Positions 25,639 through 35,900 of a stretch of 64,000 bases of DNA are shown in pieces. Made by a program: the position numbers and the translations under genes. Numbering within the stretch: position 1 is the stretch's first letter; the number at the start of each line of letters is the position of its first letter. Below the pieces are notes generated by a model. The model was not told where the DNA came from, did no database searches, and worked only from the letters and a program-made list of their open reading frames with translations. Source of the DNA: Actinernus sp. WN-2022. Its lineage: Eukaryota; Cnidaria; Anthozoa; Actiniaria; Actinernidae. The stretch is from contig JAOWCC010001589.1 in the NCBI GenBank assembly GCA_030867875.1, positions 141,085,745 to 141,149,744 on the forward strand. The letters are read 5' to 3'.

Positions 25639-26953
25639 TCGTTGCCGTTAATGTTGTCCTAGACATATCCACATATTGATTTATAGTCTTTGTTCAGTTC
25701 GCAACTTTTACATAAAGAACGGTAATCAGCCGTGAACGCACCCTTTGTTTTGGTCACAAAGAGCCACGGTGGTCTAATGGTTAACGCTCTTGCTTACCAG
25801 TTCAAAGCCCCGAGTTCAAGTCTCCGTATCGGCATCGATTTTTTTTTCTTTTCTCTTGTTTTCCCCCCTTGTCTTTTTGTTTTATTTACATATGTTTCTT
25901 TTTGCAGTTTCTTTTTTCATATTGGATAAGAACGGACAATGTAGCTAAAATAATACTGTCAACATGAAACGGTCTCAAATTTTCCCAGACTTTCGAAGTA
26001 GATAATTATACCAGCACTGACTGAGTACGCCCAAATTACGCTATTTTCGTTTAGAACGGTATAGTGATTCTGTTGATGGTTGTGGGTTTGAATAAGCGTA
26101 ATTTGTTTTTCTTACACTGTGCCGGGTTTACATGTATATACCAGAAACAGTTTTGAAAATACTAGATACCCACTGATTCAAAGTATTATATCTTTGTTTA
26201 GAAGTAGGAAGCGATTTTAGCAAGTGTTATGAATTTCATTCGTACTGATTTTCTGAACTTAGGCAGACTGAGCGCGCGACCTCATTCTTTTTTCCGAGAT
26301 TTCGAAAACATCGGCCGCGAGACACGGAGAGGACAGTTTTGAAAATATCCGGCAGTCCAGAAATTGTCCAGAATTCTCTTTGAAACCCATAGTAATGCTT
26401 GCATAAGTTGACGAAGCTTTTTTCTTTGTGAGGGAAAAGGACTCACATGGAATTATAGCCATGTACTCGGCGTAAGGTTTACGAGTGTTTGACAAACGAT
26501 AACAAACTTTTGAAGCTACGCCATGGACGATGTCGATGATCAAAATACTACATTCCCTGCGGCAGTCGAAGCTTTTGCAAAAGAAATGTTCGAACATCCC
26601 TTAATAAAATAGATGTGGATGATAGGTGTCCTAGGCATTTCAAAGGTTAAAAAGAACTCCGTTTTTGTTGTCACGTTTGAAATAAAAGCTTTTAAGGGAA
26701 TGCAGTCAGAAAAAAAGGGGAAAAAGAAATGAAAAAAATCTTCGCAGTAACAAAAATGTCGATTCTGAGACTTGAATTCGGGGCTTCGAACTGGAAAGCA
26801 AGAGTGTTAACCATTAGACCACAGTGGCTCTTTGTGACCAAATACAAAGGGCGCGTCCACGGCTGGTTACCGTTCTTTATGTAAAAGGTGCGAACTGAAC
26901 AAAGGCTATAAATCAATATGTGGATATGTCTAGGACAACATTAACGGCAACGA

Positions 26954-26989
<36 letters not shown>

Positions 26990-29900
26990 AATCCCAAGAA
27001 CATAGTCCCTTTACATTTATACAAATATACATATATTCTGTAAGTACGTTTTAGTGGAATAATGCTAATATCAGTACCTACAATTATGGGATGTTGTTGA
27101 GAAATTATGTTTAGGTTGGTCTGACCTTCAAGACATCTGAAAAACAATCGCAATCGTATATTAGCAAATATATTTTAAATATCTATTTGATCATTACAGC
27201 TGTAAAATAGACAAATATATTGGTGGGTTGCAACCCAATCCCCAGAGATTCAAATAACAAAGACGTGGCCGCCATATTGGATGAACTAACAAGAGAAGCT
27301 AACGAGGAATCTTTTGTTATTGTCATCCAACATGGCGGCCATGACGTCACACGCAACCCAGCAATACTATGATACATTTTCTATCATGTCGTTGCGGTTG
27401 AAATACCTTTTAGAGATGCATTTTGGATCAGGCCAATCAGAAATCGTGTTTTGAAGAACATCCCGTAATTGTAAGTCTAGATTTTAGCATTATCCCACAA
27501 AGGTACTTACAGTGTATGTGTATATTTGTATAACGGTAAGGGAACTACGTTCTTGGGATTGACATTTGGATTAAGCAAACAAAAGATCAGTATGAGAAGT
27601 ATGAGAAATGAGAAATTTAGAGCAACTTGAAATCGGTTCACTGTAGCCGAAATAAAGTCTCTAGAATAAGTTTTTGTAATCACTTTAATCTTTGTCATCC
27701 TTCATCGAAAAAGTTTGAAAAGCATATCAGGTCCTTCACATGGTCAGGAGCCCATTACCAGGAGCGTTCATCTCCCATACTAAGTCTGTGAGTCAGCGTA
27801 TGACCGGATTGAGCTATATTTAGAACATATCTCATGGGAGTTCTCGTGCCCACACTTTGAGAACCCAATCAAACCATATTCAGTACAATGCAGTGTTAAT
27901 AAATCACCTCAAAGAATAATAGATCATTCTCAATCTCGATAATGATGGCAAGCGTGCACGGTCGCAGCGGAGTCAGAAGGCAATTACCCTGGAAACATAT
28001 TCTAAAATTAGCTCAATCCGGCCATACGCTGACTCACGGATATAGTAAATATGGACGCTCCTGCATGGTAATGAGCTCCTGACATGGTATTTCTCTTCTA
28101 TTATAGTAGTTTTGTTTTAAAGAACCTTGAAGGTTATTGTTGGATTAACATTGCCAATTCCTCTGAATACTTGATTTATCCCTCTGTGACAGAGCATACT
28201 ACAGCCATCACCGCGCTAGCCATCATAGGAAGATCCTTCGTGTGGTCTGAGTTTTGCAACATCTACCTGATTACCACCGAACTCTTTCCTACAGTTGTCA
28301 GGTTTGTCCTGATTTTAGAATCTGAACACACCAACAACAAACAACTTTTATTAAACAATAATATTCAATACAAAATTATTACCACCCGACCCGCAATTAG
28401 TACACTAGAAGCTATTCGAGGCGGGGGCACAATGTACAGTATTCCAGTTATTAATACTGAAATAAACAAAACAGAGGCTTATCTGTAGAGTGAACGAAGG
28501 AAATTTACTGTAGGGTCTAGGTATGAAGATGGGGGCAGGATAAGGGCTAAGACTAGGAAAATTAAAAAGAAGAATGAAATAAGGTGAATGAATTAACTAA
28601 TTTAACTAATTACTTTAATTTATGACTGCTATCTTTACTTTTTAATTTTTTATAAAAAAAATATCTGAGTTAATATTTGGGGAACCTCAATATAGTCATC
28701 CTCTTTCTGAAGTATACCATGTAGAAAGCATTTATTTAATATTGTGCTTAAAATGAGGTTTATGAAGTGATTTTATTGTTGATGTTAGACCATTCCAGCC
28801 AGTTCAGCACAAATTCTTGAAAAAGATTTCCTTATGTTTTCAGTTCTTGCATGTTTAATAAAGAAACAATCATTTGACGTAGACCGAGTCCTATATTTAT
28901 GTATATGTCTAGTTTGTATAAATATGTTGGAAATATTTACAGGAGCTACTTGGTAATGGATATCATGCATTAAAATACTGAGTCGTTCAAAATAGAGAAA
29001 CGATAATGGCGGGTTTAGTTGATATGAAGTAGGGAATTACGTGTTTCCTTGGTTTGGCAAAAACTATTCACCGAAGAGCTCTTTTCTGAAGAACCAATAG
29101 CTTGTTCAAACGTATTTTGGTACTTTGACCCAAAGCACAAATGCCATAGGTCAAATATGGTGTGATAAGAGTTCGAAATATACTGAGTGATGGTTGGCGA
29201 GGGATAAAGTGTCTCAATTTTCCGATAATTCCAATAGATTTACTGACTATCCGGCATACATCTTCTACATTAGTAAGCCGCCGTGTTCTACTTATTGATT
29301 GATCTCTCACTAACTAAGACAGATCCACCTAAATTGTACCTTTGCTCTTTTATTTTACCAAGGAACACGTCCATGGGAGTGGGTTCGATGTTCGCCCGTG
29401 TTGGAGCAATACTGTCGCCCTTCATTGTCATGGTGGTAAGTAATATAAAAAAAAACTAAAGTCTCTTTATATCTTTATTTAACGTCTGTAACACCTTCAA
29501 TCTAGTAGACTGTTATCCTTGAAGGCCTACGGAGCACTCAACTTTACCACTTCCATGTCAGAGCTCCCGATTGAGAGAATGCAAAGCTAGAGCGGATTTC
29601 AATTGAGTGTCGGAAGTGTTTTGGTTTTGCGTTTACTAAGCTCTCTTATTGGCTGAGGAAGTAAACCAACCAATCAGAATCCAAAGTAAAACCAAACGCA
29701 AATTGCTTTTTGGTTTTGCTTTGGTTTGTCATTGGCTCACAGGGAAGCCATTTATGAGTTACTTATGATTACTCGCTCCTATGATTGGCTGGCTGTGGGT
29801 AATTTGCGTTTGGTTTTACTGCACTCAACTGAAAACCGCTCTATACAAGAGTCGGTACAGATGTGCCAGCCCGCGGTAGGAATCGAACTCGGGACAAAGA

Positions 29901-32900
29901 AGGCACTTAGCCGGATATGTTTGAAAACGCAAGTTTTTGTATTCGTTTTTAAAAAAAATTGCGTCCGCACCTAGCGTTTTACGAATCGTATTCGCCGTCG
30001 ACACGAAAACTCTAATACGATTTCAAAACGCTAACAGGCTTGACAGATCATGCGCACATTCTAATAGTTTGAGCCTGCCATTTTTGTTTGCTTTCGAACT
30101 AAACTCTAACTTGAGAAGCTAAAAGTGCCAAATAGGACAGAAAAATAGTAAACCGAAGGGAAAGAATAAGGCAGAGTCGTTTGTTTGGACCTCTTTTCAG
30201 TTGTTTAAGGCGTCCAGCTTTCGAGGACGAAAGTGAAAGTAGCCTGATAATGTTTAGTCGCCTCCTCGCGTAATCAACTTGAACATTTAGCAAAGCTATG
30301 TTCATCTGAAGGCACGCTATTAGACTGGAAAGAAGTCCAAGTAACAGTGTAACAAGAATAATACGTTCGTCCGCCATGTTGAAATAATCTCGCACGTAAA
30401 AGACTGGATCCGATACCGTGACGTCAGCGTATGCGAAAATCTCCGTCTTCAGCCGTCCACACGAGTACAGGAAAACGGCGTTTTCAAAAGTTTCCACTCT
30501 GGGGAGCGTTTTCAAAAAGTTGCAGATTCGATACGGTATTCATCGGATACGCAAAGAAAAAGTTGCGTTTTCAAACATATCCGGCTACGTGTGGACGGGG
30601 GCCTGAAGGTCTCGATAAAGGTTCGAGGTGTCATTTCGGAAAAACGCTCGGCCTGCAGCGTCGCAGTTCAAGCCACATAGACATAGTCTACATACGGCCG
30701 TTGTAAAGCTTAGAGCTCTTGGGGCAAACGTAAAGCCAAAATATTGTTTAAATAAAAAAAGGTCTTGATTTGAAGAAAATCATATATTTAATCCGTTTTG
30801 ATCAAAAGTTAAAAGCGTAGATTTGTACAATTTTCAACGCGAAATGCTCCGTCAACCAAAAGGAGTTCAGCCCTTGAGGCTTTGAAAAATGTCTCTTTAT
30901 TATCCCTTTCGAATCCCAACTAAATTGTCTAAAATATTTGTGTCGGGGAATTTTGAAATTATTTTTCGTTCCGGTTTTATGACCTGGTTTTTATCAAAAT
31001 AGGATGAACTAAAGCTACTTTTACCACATTGAAAAGGGATAAAATCTGTAATATCCAACATATCAAAAATCCCCGACAAAATATTTTAGACAATTTAGTC
31101 GAAAATCAATTTTAAAATATATTTTTTAAGCCTCAAGGGATGAACTCCTTCTGGCGGACGGAGTCATTTCGCGTTGAAGATGCATGTAGATACCTTTGCG
31201 GCACCTGTAAATACCATTAAGCAGCTAGACTCTCCTAAAATGTTTGGTATGACATTTCAAAGTAGACTCCTCCGCAGGCATCTCTATTTTTGAAGAAATC
31301 AGATTATGGGCTCCCTGTGGCAGGTGAAGAAAAGAGAAGGAGATTGGAGCCGAGAGAGAAGGGAGTCACAGGTAACCCAATTCACGATTTTCAGTTAAAT
31401 CTGATTTCTTCGAAAATTAGAGATGCCTGTGGAGGAGGCTAATTTCAAAGTAGATTTTCTGATCATGCATATTAGACTCAAGCTTGTTGAAGCCAATATA
31501 TGCCTATTCGTACTTAGAAGTTTGCGGCATGAAGGCTATACTCGGACTGAAATAGATTATCTTAGCTTTATCTCAGTATTGTCCTGCCTAAGATTAGTTA
31601 TGGACTCTCGGTTTATGCAGCCTCGCAACCAGAATTAACTACTGAACAGAATTTTTTAAACCGTTGTTATAAGCGTAAATATATTTCGCTTCCTATTAAT
31701 ATTTACGCTATTCTAGAAAAGTCTGACCATTCTATATCTTATATAATAATACGCTAAGTGTGTGTGTGTGTAACGCTCTTTCCCAGGCGCCCTTTAACAA
31801 TTAGACCCGTAGCCCGAATGAGCTACGAGTCAATAGCCCATGAGGTCTAATTGTTTTAGTATAAATGAACTAACTAGTCGGACAGTAGAACATAATAGAA
31901 AGAAACAAATTAAAGTTGAAGAAATGTTACTATTTCGTGAAAATGCGTGCGGTTTTTCTCTACCACGGGCTATTACAAATATACCTATAATAGCGTAGCG
32001 AATCAGAACGCAGGATTTGTAATAGTCCACTAGTTAGTTTATACTAATGATCGATATCCTAATAGGGAAGACACGCGCGCGCGTCCGAAAATGGCGCCAA
32101 AAAGTGACGGCCACAGGTATCCCAACGAAGACGAAACGTGTCACCGAAATGCATTGAACGAATGCTCAATCAGTCTATGTCTTGGTCTTGGTTGCATTTG
32201 AGGAAATAATGTTAAAAAGAAATGAGTTTTTTGGTCTCAAGTTCAACACTTAGTTGGGCGAGCAAGCCATCAAGTTTACCGGAATCTGTTTTAGGGAAAC
32301 CCTTTCGCCAGCCGCTAGGCGAGGCGGCCGAAGCCGAAGGCGAAGCCGTCAAACGACCGAAGGTGGTATATAGACCTGGTAAAGTTAAACACAGTTAGAA
32401 ATGTTGTCCGTGGAAAAGGCTGTTAATTATTTTAATCTTACAACTCTATGGTGTGTCGAAGAGCAAGATATTTTGTCCGTGTCTGTTCTCCGTAGTTTCC
32501 TGTGTTCTTAGACGTAAAAACCAACTGTTTCCCAGACATTCAAATAACTTAAATTGTTTTTATTCTGTTTTCCTGCTTCGATCAATGCTCTTTCGGCGAC
32601 CATATTTGTTTTCGTCACACTAATTCATGACTCAAGCTGCCTGTGAGTGTGACAGTCAGTTTTGGCATAGGTATTAAGATCCGTATAAAGATATTATTGC
32701 CTTCAACAACAAAATATGCTTATGAAATTATCACTAGTGCTTAGATTTCGTACCCCCAAAGTGATAAAGTTATCAAAATACAACATTCAAAACAATCTGG
32801 CGGCGCCATTGCATTGTGTCAGGAGCCAATTCCTGCTAGTTTTTAATAAAATACGTAAGCAGCATTGAACATCCTTTATATGACCTGATGCCAGTGGTTA

Positions 32901-35900
32901 AGGAATCATCCCCTAATAGGCTAAGGAGTCCGAGTTAATACCGAGCGTTTTAAGAACAGTTTTGTCAATAGGTTGATCTTTAAATATAATTTACCTCTTT
33001 AATTATAATTCAGTAGTTAAAATTATAGTAGTAATTAATAGTAATGATTGTATATAATTGCTTTAGCTATTGATAAGTAAGTGCTTATCAATGGAATGAA
33101 AACTTTATTATATTATTGAAAGATGTAAACCATAGATTTACGCTTTTAACTTTTGATTAAGACGCATAGAATTTCTTCAATTCATAGTCTGCGTAGCTAG
33201 CGGGGGTAGCTTTCGTGAAAAGACCGTGAATTCTTTGGACTGCCGCCAGCGAGCCAATATTTTATCATTGGGGGAAGGGGTGGGGAGAGGGGGAAAGGAC
33301 CGCCTGCTCGGAGACTGTTGATTTCTCAGTCCACCCCGCTGACCACCCACTTTTGATAAACCAATCAGAATCGGTTGGTTAATGATACTTGTCAAAAAAA
33401 CAGTGAAGCGTACGACTCAAAACAAATACTCCAGCTTACGTATACTGTCAAACTCACGACTGGAGCAGGTATGCAAGATGGCGTAACACCAAGAAAAACG
33501 CGAGAAAGGGTAGAAAACCGAATACAGAAAGCTCAAATGATTTATGTAGTGTCTGTAACTGTTCCTTAAAAGTTAAATACGGAAATTTTGAAAAGACAAA
33601 CCACCTATCAAGTGGAAATTTATTCAAGGTTCCTCACAAGAAGGAATACAATGAACAACTTTGGAGGAAATATGCAAAGAGATGAGATTTCTCCTCTCCA
33701 AATCATTGAGTTCTCCGAAAGGGCATCCAAAGCTGCCAAAGCTTGCGGAAGGAACTTGAGCGGCACAAACAGATCAGAACAGATAAGTTGAGAAAGTCGA
33801 CATTGGATAAAGAAAACTGTGAACCTATCAGTTCGAATGCCGGGTTCCATTTAGACTAAGAGGAAAGTGCAACGACTAACGCGAGATTTAAGCGGCAAGG
33901 ATACGTACCTAGCATGCGTTTGCTGTATGATTTTGCCGTGCTTGAGTGAACAGGCGTTAATGCCTTTATTTGTCAACTGATGGCTGTCCCATGATGTCTG
34001 GCGATAATGTATCAAACCTGCAGTCAAGCGTAGAAGCACACTTCCGCATTTTTGAAGTTTTCAAGTAATTGCCTCGAATTTTAGGTATGGTACCTTCGCC
34101 TGGTTTGAGAGGTCACACTTCTAGCACGCTCTATAGGCGAACTGTCTCCCCCGGGGGAGGGGGGTGGAGGTATTCCCTATAATGGACTATACGGGAAGGC
34201 TCCGCCCGAAAGGGGTACCTTTTCAGGCTGGAGGTATATAAAAGGGTAGGGATTTCACGAGTTGGAGTATAGAAAAGGTAGGGAAAACGGTCATTTAGCT
34301 TATTAAAAGGGCCTTTCGAAATATGTCGAATAGACGCACCTAACGGCTGATTCATCCAAGTATTTTAAGGGGTTACTCAAGTGAAAGTTTAGTAAAAGGT
34401 ATATGAAAAAAGGGTTACCTTTTCTGTCAGTCAAAAATGGTAAATAAAAGGGTAAGGATTTGGACCTCGGGGCGGAGCCTCCCCGTTTAAAATTTTGTTT
34501 GAGTATCCCCCCCCCCCCTCCCCCGGGCTGTCTCCATGGCAATTATGTGCACTTGCCTGACGATAGGGCCCGAAGCGCCGAACTTCGTAAGGTTTCTGAT
34601 TGAGTGCATTAGGGCTTTCCACTTGGGTCCTCTTGGTCGCATATGTGGATTGAGATTTGGTGTTTACGGCGTACTACGTCAAACATCGGAATTCCTTCGA
34701 GAATTTCCCGAAATCCCGCGTATGTTAACATTAAAAACAGAGGGATCTGATTGGCCAGTCGATTATCCTGACGCCATTCAAGCGCTGCCGTCCGCGTACA
34801 AAATCTACTAACTAGCGAGCTCGGTTGGGGTTCTTGTGTTTGCAATGCTAAGGCACTGTGCTGAAATGATAATCAAACCAAGCTTAGGCAAACCAAACAT
34901 TAAAATGGTCACAAGGCCTCTAACCCTTCTTGACATTTTTCTACTTATGAATCTAAGTCTTTTACTTACGCGGTCATGGGTCAGGAAAGGTCAGTTTTCA
35001 CCATTTCAAACAAGCGTAGAACATAGAATATTATCAGTAAACCAAAAAATTATTTGCAGAAGTGCTCAAAACCTTTCACAGATTCATAAGTAGAAAAATG
35101 TCAAGAAGGGTCAGAGGCACTTCAATGTTATTACTAGTTTACTTTGCTTAGCTCAAGTGTGACCATGGCCTAACAAGATAGAAACAAGAGAAGCTAACGA
35201 GGAATATTTTGTTATACGTCAACTACATCTGCCAAAGCCTAAAACAAACTGGGGCAAACAAAAACTTTCATACCATGCATCAAAGGACTTTAATAACTTA
35301 GATTTAGATCTTCGGACTGCGAGATCATTATCTCTATTCAAGCTCAAACTCCGTTTATGTAATCAATCGTTTTAAACTCTATTTGTAACTTTTATGCTTA
35401 CTTAGTATTCCATTTAGTTAGTTTTTCTTTTTACAGGGCCTCTCTGAAAAACACTTCGGTGACGAGAGCACCCTGTCAAAATATTATTATTATTATTAAC
35501 TATGAAGGCGGCGATGACGTCATGTGAAGGCAAATACTAGATCATGCAATACAACACTTTATTAGATCTTCCCTTTAGTTTTTTTTTTCAGATTTAATTA
35601 CAAATTTGGTGCTACAATAATCATGAAATTATTCTTCAATAATATTATATATAGATACCTAATCTATGTTGAAGGATGTTCAAAGCATGGGTGTCAAACG
35701 GCTGCAACATCGTTGGATAAATATGTCGATAACATGATTCAACATTTTTGAGAGCAATAAGTTAATTAATTGTTGGAGAGATGTTGAATCAAAGTTTGAA
35801 CTCATTCAAACTCTTAAGTACTTTATCAAAATCACGTGACTTTTGGTTACTGCTGGTCAATTATAGTGAAGGCTCGTATTGGAAGGACAATTTTTAAAAT

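Noticed and set aside
25761..25833. Functional tRNA gene
   Set aside because: Box-like motifs are present but the acceptor and T stems do not pair, and an inverted copy exists in the same element.
29870..29905. Isolated tRNA box B (minus strand GAGTTCGATTCC)
   Set aside because: No matching box A or cloverleaf around it.
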